From Streptomyces sp. NBC_00536 (GTDB lineage Bacteria; Actinomycetota; Actinomycetes; Streptomycetales; Streptomycetaceae), in NCBI RefSeq assembly GCF_036346295.1, contig NZ_CP107820.1:1-64000 (forward strand): a DNA stretch of 64,000 bases, in the 5' to 3' direction. Positions within the stretch are counted from its first letter, which is position 1; each line of letters starts with the position of its first letter. Below, piece by piece: positions 8,045-17,154 of the stretch. Below the pieces are notes generated by a model. It was not told the origin of the DNA and searched no databases. It was given only the letters and a program-made list of their open reading frames with translations. Made by a program: the position numbers and the translations under genes.

Positions 8045-10420
8045 ATGGCAAAGCGTGGAGCGGACCGAGGCACGGTCGCGGTCCTGCGTCTGGGGACGCG
8101 GGTTCGGTGGGAGGGTGAGCGCTGGACGGTGGTCACGTTGGCAGGGCCCTTGGTCACGCTTGAGCCGTTCCCTGGCGCCGGTCTGCCGCAGGCGGTGCTG
8201 TACCGATGGTTGACGGGCGCGGCTGACTTTGCGTTGCTCGACACCGAGAATGAGCCGATGTCTCCCAGCAAGGTCACAGCTCCGGGGGCGTTGGAGGGAC
8301 TGTCTCGTGCTGACCAGGAGCAGGCCCGGATCTGGCATGAGCGCCTGGTGGAGATCGATACCGGCTTCGCTCCGGGTGCGGCCCGGGCGCGGCCCGAGTT
8401 CGACCCGGGCACCACCAATCTGGGCCAGCGGTGCGCCGCCATGTCGGTGCGGCTTGGCGACGCCGGTGTCACCGTCTCTGCCCACACGCTGGCGGACAAG
8501 CGACGGGCCTGGAAGGCCGCCGGAGAGAACGCGGCGGTGCTGCTGCCGAAGAAACGCGGGCGCGTTCCGGGAGGCCGCACCGACCGCAGGGTCCTCGCAG
8601 CCATGCAGGAGGTGGTGAGCAGCTACGCGCGCAAGTCGGACGTGACCGAGGACGCCGTCTTCGAGAAGGTGATCCAGCTTCTGAAGGCTCGCTACCCCGG
8701 CGAAATGAAGGATCCCGTCCAGGCGAAGGCCCTGCTGGTTCCGCGCACGACTTTCTACGTGCGTATGAAGGACACCGGGCTCGCGGAGCAGCTACGCGAC
8801 ACCACCCGCCGGCGTACGGCGAGGGCGGCCAAGCCCGCCCTCCCCCACGGCAGCACTTTCATGCGCCCCCGACGGCCGGGCGAAGTGACGCAGATCGACA
8901 CCACGCCGCTGCGGATCGTGGCCCGGGGCGACGACGGGAAGCCGGTGAGCGTGGAAATGACCACGTTGGTCTGTGTCTCCACCCGCTCCATGTGCGCCCT
9001 GATGATCACTCCGACGGCGAGGAAGGGCGAAACCGGTGGCGGCCGGGCGACGCGAGCGGTCGATCTGACGCTGCTGCTGGCGCAGTGCTATGCGCCGTGG
9101 CCGGTGCTTCCCGGATGGGACCCTCTTTCCGCGGCCGCGCTCTCCCGCCTCCCGTTCGCCTCCCTCCAGGCCGCCGACCCCCGCTTCACCGAGGCGACCG
9201 CGGCACGCCCGGTCATCCACCCCGAGATGATCGTCTACGACCAGGGAAGCCCCTATGCGAGCAGTCACTTCCATGAGGTGTGCGCCCGCCGGCGGATCGC
9301 CCTTCGCCCTGCCCGCAAGGGCACCCCGACGGACAAGCCACTGGTGGAGCGCTTCTTCACTACCCTGGCCACCCGATTCAGCCAGCACGTGACGCACGGC
9401 TGGCAAGGCCGCAGCCATCACACCCGCGGCCGGGGAGTGGAACGCAAAGCGCTGTACACCATCGACGAGCTGCAGCACATGGCCCAGGAATGGGTCGCGT
9501 TGGAGTACCAGCAGTCCTTCCACCGGGGCCTGCGCAGCCCCTTCCTGCCCAGGGTGCACCTGTCCCCCAACGACATGTATGCGGTACAGGTCGCGCGCTG
9601 CGGCTATCGGCCGCTGCCGCTGGCACCAAGGGAGAGCCGCAAGTTCCTCCTGGCAGCCTGGGTCAAGCCCAGCACAGAGGGGTTCACGGTCGGCCACCGT
9701 ACTTACCAGCCCACACGGAAGGACCTGGCGCGCTACGAGGAGATCCTCCTGCGCGGCCCCTCCGGCCGCCCCGGCAAGAACGGCCGCTGGGAGTGCCGGT
9801 ACAACCCGTACCGGCCCGAGCGGGCCTGGCTGTATGACCACACACGTGACGGCTGGGTCGAGACCGACTTCATCCACCGGTCCTTGCTGACCTGCCAGTG
9901 GACAGCGGACATGTGGCAGGAGGCCGCTGAACGCCACACCGGGGCTGGCGGCGATCCAGGTGAGGAGGCCGCGATCGCCCTCGCGCTGGAGCAGCGGCGA
10001 CGGCGCACTCGCAAGCCGCCCCCTCAGCGCCGCACGTCCGACGAGCCGTTTCAGGGTCTGCCTCTCCAGGTCGACGATCACAGCCCTGGGGACCGGTACG
10101 TCGATCTACCCGTGATCGACCTGTCGACGCTCAGGCCGTACCCGTCCCTGCCCGTTTCCCCCGCCTCGCAGACCTCTTCGGTTCCCGCTCCATCGTCCGG
10201 CAAGGAGACCGGTGAGGGGGCGGGGGCCGACGCGCTCTCCATGCTGGATGCGCTGTTCGCCACCGAGGGGGCCGCGGACAGCGATCAGGAGGAAGCCAGC
10301 TCCCTGGATGCATCGCTCGGCTACGCCAGCGAGATCTTGGACCTGGAAGAACCGGAAGACACAGACGTGTGGGACGCCGACGTGTGGGAGGGCGAGGAGG
10401 AAACAGGAACGCCCAGCTGA
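8045..10420 (+). CDS. tnsB: TnsB-like DDE transposase
   Basis: 791 aa; ATG at 8045 behind GAGGAG. Catalyses 3'-end cleavage and strand transfer. The integrase-core triad is intact: Asp285 in QIDTTPL, Asp399 in YDQGSPY and Glu435 in PLVERFF, a DD(35)E spacing. The N-terminal ~280 residues are expected to bind the terminal repeats, and a Mu-transposase-type C-terminal domain follows the catalytic core. The last ~150 residues are acidic and low in complexity, and may contact TnsC. The spacing to tnsA (10 bp) and tnsC (88 bp) supports one operon. Confidence 0.88.
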   Translation: MAKRGADRGTVAVLRLGTRVRWEGERWTVVTLAGPLVTLEPFPGAGLPQAVLYRWLTGAADFALLDTENEPMSPSKVTAPGALEGLSRADQEQARIWHERLVEIDTGFAPGAARARPEFDPGTTNLGQRCAAMSVRLGDAGVTVSAHTLADKRRAWKAAGENAAVLLPKKRGRVPGGRTDRRVLAAMQEVVSSYARKSDVTEDAVFEKVIQLLKARYPGEMKDPVQAKALLVPRTTFYVRMKDTGLAEQLRDTTRRRTARAAKPALPHGSTFMRPRRPGEVTQIDTTPLRIVARGDDGKPVSVEMTTLVCVSTRSMCALMITPTARKGETGGGRATRAVDLTLLLAQCYAPWPVLPGWDPLSAAALSRLPFASLQAADPRFTEATAARPVIHPEMIVYDQGSPYASSHFHEVCARRRIALRPARKGTPTDKPLVERFFTTLATRFSQHVTHGWQGRSHHTRGRGVERKALYTIDELQHMAQEWVALEYQQSFHRGLRSPFLPRVHLSPNDMYAVQVARCGYRPLPLAPRESRKFLLAAWVKPSTEGFTVGHRTYQPTRKDLARYEEILLRGPSGRPGKNGRWECRYNPYRPERAWLYDHTRDGWVETDFIHRSLLTCQWTADMWQEAAERHTGAGGDPGEEAAIALALEQRRRRTRKPPPQRRTSDEPFQGLPLQVDDHSPGDRYVDLPVIDLSTLRPYPSLPVSPASQTSSVPAPSSGKETGEGAGADALSMLDALFATEGAADSDQEEASSLDASLGYASEILDLEEPEDTDVWDADVWEGEEETGTPS

Positions 10421-10508
10421 CCGCCCCGCCGCCACCGATCCCGCGCCGCATGCCCACCAGTGCTCGGCACGGCCGCCCCCTGCACGTGAACGCCCCGAAA
10501 GAGGAACC

Positions 10509-11633
10509 ATGAAGGCCACCGTGGAGTCGCAGAAGAACCGCGAGCAGCGACTGCAGATGCAGATGCGCGCCACCCCGATGCGCCCGCTCAATCTCCTCTA
10601 CCGCAGCGGGTGGGACGAGTTCGTCCGCGAAGAGGTCAACCGCCCGCACGACTCCCTGGCCCCTGGCGCTGACGCCCTGGCGGATTCCGAGGAAGTACGG
10701 GCAGCTCGGATCGCCTACCACCGGCACATGCGGATGGTCCTCACCACCCCAATGGAGAAGGTGATCAATGAAGTGGCACAGGCGGTCCACCTCAACAGCG
10801 GGCGCCGTGACGGACTGCTGGACCGTGTGATCGACGGCCCGCATGGGACAGGCAAGAGCGCGCTGCTTCGCGCGGTGGGCCGACGGGTGCAGCAGGACGT
10901 GGAGAAAGGCCAGCGCGGGCACGACGCGAACGTCGTTCCGGTGGTGCACATCACCGCTCCCGACGAGGCCGAGTCCAAGACGGCATGGGTCTGGGAGATC
11001 GCCTGCTTCCTCGGCCTGAACCCGGCCCCCAAGAACAAGACCGAGCTGCTCGACTGGCGCAAACACCCCGACCTGTCCCAACCGGTCAACTACGTACTGG
11101 AAGTTGTGCAGACACGGCTCCTTCTCGTCGACGGCCTGGACACCGCCACCCCCGACCAACTGATCTGCGTACTCCCGTACTTCGACTACCTGCGCAACAA
11201 GCTCGGCATCACCACGATCTTCTGCGGCACCGGTGCCAACGCCCGCATCCACCAGGCCCGCCACCGCGCCGACAACCAGGTCCGCGTCCACACAGCACCC
11301 CTGCGCGCGGCCGAAGCCCCCCGCGGCATGCCGGATACTGCGGCATACCGCTCCCCTGGCCTTCCTGTCGCGTGGATGCTCCCCCTCCCCCTGGACAAGG
11401 ACGATCCGGAGACCTTCCGCCGGGTCCTGGCCGGATTCCAGGAAGACCTCAGCCTGTACAAGCTCGACGACCACGCACTCACCCGCCATGCCACACAGCT
11501 CCACGCGATCACCGACGGCCACATCGCGCTCCTGTCCCAGCTCATCTGCACCGCCGCCGTCCAGGCGATCGTGTCGGGAACGGAGAACATCACCCTCGCC
11601 GACCTCAGGGCCATCAACATCAGGGCCCGGTAA
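10509..11633 (+). CDS. tnsC: TnsC/TniB-like AAA+ ATPase
   Basis: 374 aa; ATG at 10509 with GAGGAA upstream. AAA+ ATPase that links target selection by TniQ to the transposase. Walker A GPHGTGKS lies at residues 110-117, Walker B-like RLLLVDG follows about 90 residues later, and a sensor-like IFCGTGANARI comes after it. It is the last gene of the operon. The next gene is convergent and starts its stop codon 111 bp downstream. Length and order fit the TniB/TnsC group rather than IstB. Confidence 0.85.
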   Translation: MKATVESQKNREQRLQMQMRATPMRPLNLLYRSGWDEFVREEVNRPHDSLAPGADALADSEEVRAARIAYHRHMRMVLTTPMEKVINEVAQAVHLNSGRRDGLLDRVIDGPHGTGKSALLRAVGRRVQQDVEKGQRGHDANVVPVVHITAPDEAESKTAWVWEIACFLGLNPAPKNKTELLDWRKHPDLSQPVNYVLEVVQTRLLLVDGLDTATPDQLICVLPYFDYLRNKLGITTIFCGTGANARIHQARHRADNQVRVHTAPLRAAEAPRGMPDTAAYRSPGLPVAWMLPLPLDKDDPETFRRVLAGFQEDLSLYKLDDHALTRHATQLHAITDGHIALLSQLICTAAVQAIVSGTENITLADLRAINIRAR

Positions 11634-11744
11634 CCCGCCCAACCACCCCCGGCATGCCGCCGCCACGCGAACACAACGATCCGCGAGTCCCCCCGGACGC
11701 CGAACCGCACAAGCATCCCGCAGCGGACAGCACACGACCCGGGC

Positions 11745-12614
11745 TCAGTACAAAGCGATGGCATTCACCACAACGGCAGGTCCGCTGATGTAGGCGTTCA
11801 CATCGCCGCTCGGCAAAGCAATGCCCACATCGGCCCAGGCCCTGCGCAGCTCCGCCAAGACGTCGTCCACCTGCGTCATGACCGTCCGCCGGAACATGTA
11901 CTCCCAGCCCGACAGGAGCCACTCCTCCGCGCTCAAATACCCGTCCGGGGAACCATCGATGATCCGCGACACGGTACCGAGCACTCGCAGACCGCCCTCG
12001 ACACGATCCGCCGAGGCATCGTCAATGAAATGGTTCGGGTCCACGTTGACATACACCTTGCATGGCAGCCCGGAACGTTCCAGCTCAAGCAGGACCGGCA
12101 CAGGCGGAAGCTCGTTGTGCAGATACACCCGCTTCATCTGCTCCTGAAGACGGGGGTCCGTCCCACTGAGCGTGGCAGGCAGGTTGCCCAAGTCCTCCAG
12201 GTTCGCGTCCTCCAGGACCCGGCGCAGGATGAAAAACAGCTTCCCGAAGTGACTCGCAGCCGTGATCCTCGTGATCCCCTCGACCTCCACGAGGTCATCC
12301 CGGGCCAGAACACCGTCCGCTCCCGGCCGGGTCCTGACCGCGCCGTCCGCGATCAGAGTGTCGATGACTCTGCTGACCTTCGCCTTGAGGCTGGGATCAA
12401 GACTGTAGGTGCTCTGCCGCTCGACATCGCTTCCCCGCGAGGCATCGACACCGGCGGCCGCCGCTCCCACACCGAGCTTGAGCTTGCCCCCGCCCGAACG
12501 CCGCCGGGTCGTCTTCTCCACGATCTCCTCGCGCTGCGGCACATCGATCTCGTGGTAGTCCGCCTCAGCGAAGAGAGTATCCGTATCCAGGTAGATCGGT
12601 GTACGCAAGGCCAT
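11745..12614 (-). CDS. DUF6414-like protein, possible transposon cargo
   Basis: 289 aa, ATG at 12614. The N-terminus IYLDTDTLFAEADYH and the following charged segment with a Gly-rich stretch (KLKLGVGAAAAG) resemble the DUF6414 family, whose function is unknown. No transmembrane segment or catalytic motif is evident. The gene lies directly after tnsC on the opposite strand, so it could be cargo of the Tn7-like element. The family name is from memory and moderately sure; the gene itself is well supported by length and codon use. Confidence 0.6.
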   Translation of the reverse strand: MALRTPIYLDTDTLFAEADYHEIDVPQREEIVEKTTRRRSGGGKLKLGVGAAAAGVDASRGSDVERQSTYSLDPSLKAKVSRVIDTLIADGAVRTRPGADGVLARDDLVEVEGITRITAASHFGKLFFILRRVLEDANLEDLGNLPATLSGTDPRLQEQMKRVYLHNELPPVPVLLELERSGLPCKVYVNVDPNHFIDDASADRVEGGLRVLGTVSRIIDGSPDGYLSAEEWLLSGWEYMFRRTVMTQVDDVLAELRRAWADVGIALPSGDVNAYISGPAVVVNAIALY

Positions 12615-13085
12615 ATCCAGAGTGTCCCATCCCCCACTGACACCACACGCTCCTCCAGCCCAGGCCCCGCCCGTGCCGTCCCCGGGCGCTCCCACTTACC
12701 GCCCAAGGCCCGCGCCCACGACCCCTGTCAACCATCACCACCCAGCGACGGCGGACACCATCAAGCGCCGAGACGCCCACCGACAACCAGACGCCCCGTA
12801 CCCGCACAGCAAGATCCAACCCAGGCTCCCCGTCCGCGCTGCAGCCCCACGCAATAGGAATCCCGATATCTCCACAACTTTCCACACCCGCACCTACACC
12901 CACAGGCCAGAGCCACCCCTCCCCCAGAACCCCCAAACCACATAGCCCCTGACAGCGCACCAGCAATCCCGAGATCCCCACAACCTCAGCAGATCAGAGA
13001 CCTAGAAAGACAGCAGCAAACCCAGGAATCCACACAGTGCACCAGACCACCCTGTCCTGAGCCGACAACATGGAATGATCACGAG
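12615..13085. other. Intergenic stretch with a repeated 20-mer; no gene seen
   Basis: 470 bases without a convincing gene; open frames here are Pro/His-rich and unlike proteins. Composition is locally C-rich and G-poor on the top strand. It contains two 20-bp direct repeats (listed separately). If the transposon ends here, this would be the end distal to tniQ. Confidence 0.5.
12859..12984. repeat. Two 20-bp direct repeats, candidate transposase-binding sites
   Basis: AATCCCGATATCTCCACAAC at 12859-12878 and AATCCCGAGATCCCCACAAC at 12965-12984 agree at 18 of 20 positions and are 106 bp apart. A weaker third match (GGAATCCACACAG) begins near 13025. Tn7-like ends carry several ~20-bp TnsB sites in one orientation, so these are candidates. 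I found no clear inverted partner on the other side, which leaves this uncertain. Confidence 0.35.
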
Positions 13086-13517
13086 ATGACCGCAACGAGC
13101 AGTGCGGACGGCCGCTCCCAGACCGAGCTGGTCGTCAACGAGATCGCCCAGGAGATCCGAACCCTGGACGACGGAGTGGCCTGGTTCTCCGGTCTCTCCC
13201 CGGCGAGTCGGCGGGAAGTACTGCAGCAGGTCGGCGGCTACGCGATGCAGGCGCACATCACGGCCGCAGACGGCCGCGCGGGCGTGGCGCGGTCCAGGGT
13301 GAAACCCACCGCCAACCCCTCAGTGATGATCCGCATGGACCCACCCCGCTACGGGTTCTCAAGCCTCCCCGCCGACGAACACGTGACAGCGTTCCGTGTC
13401 CTCGTCTCGGTGTTCGCCGTCGCCGATACCCGCCGCAGGCAGACTCATTGCAAGAACGCCTGCGGACACCCATGGCACAACCTGCCCACAACACCAGTGG
13501 AAGCCGAACAGCCGTAG
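13086..13517 (+). CDS. DUF5958 family protein
   Basis: 143 aa, ATG at 13086. The opening VVNEIAQEIRTLDDGVAWF, the middle RREVLQQVGGYAMQAHITA and the end FAVADTRRRQTHCKNACGH match the DUF5958 family, common in Streptomyces and of unknown function. The C-terminal Cys/His cluster (THCKNACGHPWH) could bind a metal; that is inference. It stands alone, with no close neighbour on the same strand. Confidence 0.75.
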   Translation: MTATSSADGRSQTELVVNEIAQEIRTLDDGVAWFSGLSPASRREVLQQVGGYAMQAHITAADGRAGVARSRVKPTANPSVMIRMDPPRYGFSSLPADEHVTAFRVLVSVFAVADTRRRQTHCKNACGHPWHNLPTTPVEAEQP

Positions 13518-13739
13518 CAACAGCCACCCTCAGCCCTAGCCCGTACGACCACCGGGAACAGTCACCAACCGCCGTACCCGAGCACGGTCACCCGCTGACA
13601 ACCAACCACTGCCACCACACCACCCACTCACAACGGCCTCCGCCAGATCCAGTACCGCAGCGACATCATCGACGGATTTCTCACCGCGACCGGTCTCGCA
13701 GTGACGACACCACGGCTACAGCCTCAGTAGGCTCGGGGC

Positions 13740-14195
13740 ATGCGGATCTGCGTTTCCTCGGACATGGACGAACCCGTGGCTCGCGCCCTTGTCGGGCAAC
13801 TGCGCGACCGCGGGCACGACGTGGTGACGTACGGGGCTCTGAGCCCCGGGGACGATCCGCAGTGGGCCGCCTGCTCGGAAGCGGCGGCCCGCGAGGTCGC
13901 TGCCGGAAACGCCGATCAGGCCGTGGTGTGCTGCTGGACCGGTACGGGCGCGTCGATCGCCGCGAACAAGGTGCCCGGCGTGCGCGCGGCCCTGTGTACA
14001 GACGCCTACACCGCGGACGGTGCGCGCCGCTGGAACGACGCCAACGTACTCGCCCTCAGCCTGCGCCTGACCTCGGAACCGCTCCTCGAAGAGATCCTCG
14101 ACGCCTGGTTCGCCGCCGCGGCGGGAACGGACCCCGAGGACCGGGAAAACGTGGCGCGCATCGCACGGCTCGACAACGCCAGAACGACGCCCTGA
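13740..14195 (+). CDS. RpiB/LacA/LacB-family sugar-phosphate isomerase
   Basis: 151 aa, the usual length for the family, which interconverts aldose and ketose phosphates such as ribose and ribulose 5-phosphate. Seen: N-terminal MRICVSSDMDEPVARAL, the conserved loop GTGASIAANKVPGVRAALC with an adjacent Cys-Cys-Trp, and WNDANVLALSLR. The SSDMDE start differs from the usual GxDHAG of RpiB, as in an actinobacterial subgroup whose substrate may not be ribose 5-phosphate. It is preceded by 222 bp without a gene and followed by a decayed region on the other strand. Confidence 0.85.
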   Translation: MRICVSSDMDEPVARALVGQLRDRGHDVVTYGALSPGDDPQWAACSEAAAREVAAGNADQAVVCCWTGTGASIAANKVPGVRAALCTDAYTADGARRWNDANVLALSLRLTSEPLLEEILDAWFAAAAGTDPEDRENVARIARLDNARTTP

Positions 14196-14466
14196 GCGGA
14201 GGGCCCGCGATGATGACGGCGTGCCGGATCCAGGGATCACCGCCGTCGTCCTGTCCTCTACGCGTTCGTGAGTTCCCTGCGTTCCATGTCCAGTGGCCGG
14301 ATTGCGCCCGTACGGGGCCCGCTTCGGGGCGCGGCCCGCTGCCCATGTCACGGTCCGCCATGGGTGCGGACAACCCGACGGCTGCCGCCCATGTGCGCGC
14401 CCGTGCGGCGGCGGGAGCGAGGATGGTGCCGGGGCTGCCACGGGGTAGCGGGGGCCGCCGCGCCGG

Positions 14467-14868
14467 TCAGGGTTGCGGGGGAGCACCTCGGCGTCGCGCA
14501 GTACGTCCAGGCTTGCCGCGGCGAGGGAACATCACCTGGTAGAGGTTGCGTTCGGCCAGGGCGTTCTCGCGGTAGGCGCGGCCTAGGGCGGCCAGGCGTT
14601 CGGACGGACCGTCGTGCGCCGGGACTGCTTCCAGGCGGTGGCGGAGCCGCTCGAAGCCTTCGCGGTACAGGGCTTCGGCGATTCCGTCCTTCGCGCCGAA
14701 CTGGCGGTACAGGACCGTGGTCGAGCACCCGGCCGCTGCGGCGACGCGGCGCATGGTCAGCGCGCCGGGTCCCTCGGCGGCGAGCAGTTGTGCGGCCAGG
14801 TCGAGGAGGGCGGCGCGCAGGGCTTCCTGGCCCTGGGCCTGCGTACGGGTGTAGAGGTCGCCGCTCAT
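14467..14868 (-). CDS. TetR-family regulator, shortened C-terminus
   Basis: 133 aa from the ATG at 14868. The N-terminal TetR helix-turn-helix is clear (MRRVAAAAGCSTTVLYRQFG, residues ~41-60). TetR proteins are usually 180-220 aa. After RNLYQVMF the frame runs into a basic, Pro-rich tail and stops, while a neighbouring frame continues with more protein-like residues. This suggests a frameshift that removed most of the ligand-binding domain. The ATG overlaps the TGA of the upstream thioredoxin-like pseudogene (ATGA), so the two were once translationally coupled. Confidence 0.6.
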   Translation of the reverse strand: MSGDLYTRTQAQGQEALRAALLDLAAQLLAAEGPGALTMRRVAAAAGCSTTVLYRQFGAKDGIAEALYREGFERLRHRLEAVPAHDGPSERLAALGRAYRENALAERNLYQVMFPRRGKPGRTARRRGAPPQP

Positions 14869-15650
14869 GCGGACGGCTGCCAGTCGCCGAGGGGACGGTG
14901 GATCGGGATGCCGGCCTGCGTCAGCGCGTCGCGTTTGGCGAAGTACTCCTCGCCCATGGGGTCCGGGCCGCGGAGCGGCATGGTGCCGCGCCAGATCGTC
15001 AGGTCCTCGGGTGCGAGGCGCTCGGCGTACGCGAAGTGGCGTTCCGCGTCTGCCATGCGGCCGTTGCGGTGCAGCCACAGCCCCAGGGCCGCTTCGGTGC
15101 GGGCGGCCTGCTGGGTGGCCGTGGCCTTTCGGGTGTGCAGGGCCACGTCTTGCTCGGTCAGCCCGCTGTCGCCCGTAAGGACCCAGCGGTCCAGTGCGGC
15201 CAGTGCCGCCCCGGAGTCCAGGCCCGACAGTTCGCGGAACAGGGTCGGTCGCGAGCTGGGTGTCGTTGGGGCGGGCGACTTGTCCTTCCTCGTCGATCCA
15301 CAGCACGGTGGGGACGTTCAGCACGTCGTAGAGGTCGGCAACGGACCCGTCGGTGTCGATGAGCGCGGGGTGGGTGACCTCGGCCTCGGCGATCCATGGC
15401 GCCACGGGATCGAGCGGGGCGTCGTGTTCGGCCCCGGCCGCGGCGAACGACGGCACGCACAGTTCGCCGCGGCACCAGCCGTGGGGCTTGCGGCCCAGCC
15501 GAGCGCCGCCTCGACCGTTGGCGATGGGGCAAGAGGCTTCGGTCGCGGGAGGGGCGCCAACAGGGCGGTGGCTGTGGCGAGTTCGACGCTGCCGTGCCAG
15601 CGGCTGGGCTGTTCGGCGTCCTCCGCCTCCGCGGCCAGGAGGGGGCACTC
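14865..15650 (-). pseudogene. Frameshifted thioredoxin-like (ResA/TlpA-type) gene
   Basis: A thioredoxin-fold gene is split between two frames. The upstream part (about 15540 to 15250) reads CRGELCVPSFAAAG, then LYDVLNVPTVLWIDEEGQVA, typical of a thioredoxin-like fold. Near 15245 the homology jumps to the next frame, which continues FRELSGLDSG and ends with ALGLWLHRNGRMADAERHF, a TPR-like tail, stopping at 14865. A second switch may lie near 15545, where a third frame carries SVELATATALLAPL. Two disruptions argue for decay rather than a single reading error, but the first could be a sequencing artefact. The true start is not identifiable. Confidence 0.55.
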
Positions 15651-15972
15651 CTGGCCCGGCAGAGTCACGCCGGAGGTCCCTGCCCGGGAAATGCGCTGGG
15701 AAATGGGCCTCGGGCCCGGCTGGAAGCGTGCCCTGCGCGGCTCCTGTGGGGTGTTCGCGCTGCTCCGCTCGCGGCGGCGGGCCACCCGGAACGGAGGGGG
15801 CGGGAAGGCTGTGGATGTGGCCATCTGGGGCTTCATCGTATGTGGTCTGACCTGCGGATTTAGCTCTGGATACCTAGGATGGCAACGCACGGGCGACGGC
15901 GTGGAAGAGCGTCGGTCGGTTCGGTGACGTTTGGTCACAAGCATGCTCAGGACGGCCCAGGGAAGGTGCTTC

Positions 15973-17142
15973 ATGAGCGGGTTCGACAACCCCGGTCAGC
16001 CGGGGAACGTGAACGCATACACCGGCAGTCATATCCAGGTACTCGAGGGCTGTGAGGCGATACGCAGGCGCCCCGGCATGTTCGTGGGCTCGTCCGGCGA
16101 GCGCGGGCTGCATCAACTGGTGTACGAGGTCGTCTCGTACGCCGTGAACGAGCACGTTGGCGGCCATGCCGACACCATCGACGTCACGATCACGGCGGAC
16201 GGGGGCATTCGCGTCTCGGACAACGGGCGGGGCCTGTTCGTCGGGGTGGAGGAGTCCGACGGCACGTCGGCCGTCGAACGCGAGCTGACCGAGCTGTCCT
16301 TCGGCGGCAAGCCCCACACCCGCTACGGGGTCTCCGGCGGGCTGAGCGGCCTGGGGTTGTGCGTGGTCAACGCGTTGTCGAGCGGTCTCACGGTCGAGGT
16401 CCGCCGAGACGGGCACTGCTGGACCCAGGAGTATGAGAAGGGCACCCCGATCACTCCCTTGACGAGGAACGGGGAGACGAGCGAGCACGGCACCGCCATT
16501 GCGTTCCGGCCCGACGCCGACATCTTCGAGACCACCCGGTACTCGTTCGCCACGCTGTCGGAACGTTTCCAGGAACTGTCCTTCCTCAACCGGGGCCTGG
16601 CCGTCTCGCTCACCGACGAGCGGCCCGAGCGGCCGGTCCGTCACCACCACGTGGACGGCCTTCGGGCCTACGTCGCCCACCTCAACCCGTATCCCCCGAG
16701 TCTCGTCCACTCCCCCGCCATCGGCTTCGAGTCGGAGAACGAGGATGAGACGGTCTTCGTTCAGGTCGCCTTGCAGTGGAACACCTGGTCTACGGGAGGG
16801 TTCCGTTCCTTCGCGAACAGCACCCGTACCCATGAGGGCGGCACCCATGAACAGGGTTTCCGTACCGCGCTCACGGACGTCGTCAACGACTACGCCCGCC
16901 GTCAGCGGATGATTTCGGCGGACGATGAGGGCATCACGGCCGATGACGTCCACGAGGGTCTGACCGCGGTCGTCTCCGTAAAGCTCGCCCATCCCGTCTT
17001 CGAAGGCTCCACCAGGACCAGGCTCGGCAATCCCGAGGCGGGCGCCTACGTCCAAGGGGTTGTCCGCCGACACCTCACCGAGTGGCTTGACCAGCACCCG
17101 ACGGAAGCCGCGGCCATCGTCCGCCACGTCCTCAATCGGTAG
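15973..17142 (+). CDS. Stand-alone GyrB-like ATPase with altered active site, no Toprim
   Basis: 389 aa, ATG at 15973 behind GGAAGG. It covers only the GHKL ATPase and transducer domains of gyrase B and ends where Toprim would start, so it cannot form a normal DNA-gate subunit. Seen: RRRPGMFVGS, DNGRG (Asp83, adenine site), FGGKP, GGLSGLGLCVVNALSS and EGLTAVVSVK. The N-box reads EVVSYAVNE where gyrase has EVVDNAIDE: Glu52 is kept, but the Mg-binding Asn is Tyr56. The QTK loop reads STR, so its ATP-contacting Lys is Arg. ATP hydrolysis may be weak or lost. The neighbouring esterase converges on it 12 bp away. Confidence 0.8.
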   Translation: MSGFDNPGQPGNVNAYTGSHIQVLEGCEAIRRRPGMFVGSSGERGLHQLVYEVVSYAVNEHVGGHADTIDVTITADGGIRVSDNGRGLFVGVEESDGTSAVERELTELSFGGKPHTRYGVSGGLSGLGLCVVNALSSGLTVEVRRDGHCWTQEYEKGTPITPLTRNGETSEHGTAIAFRPDADIFETTRYSFATLSERFQELSFLNRGLAVSLTDERPERPVRHHHVDGLRAYVAHLNPYPPSLVHSPAIGFESENEDETVFVQVALQWNTWSTGGFRSFANSTRTHEGGTHEQGFRTALTDVVNDYARRQRMISADDEGITADDVHEGLTAVVSVKLAHPVFEGSTRTRLGNPEAGAYVQGVVRRHLTEWLDQHPTEAAAIVRHVLNR

Positions 17143-17154
17143 CGGTCGGGGTGG

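Noticed and set aside
12859..12984. CRISPR-like repeats
   Set aside because: Only two copies, with a spacer of ~86 bases and no cas genes; not a CRISPR array.
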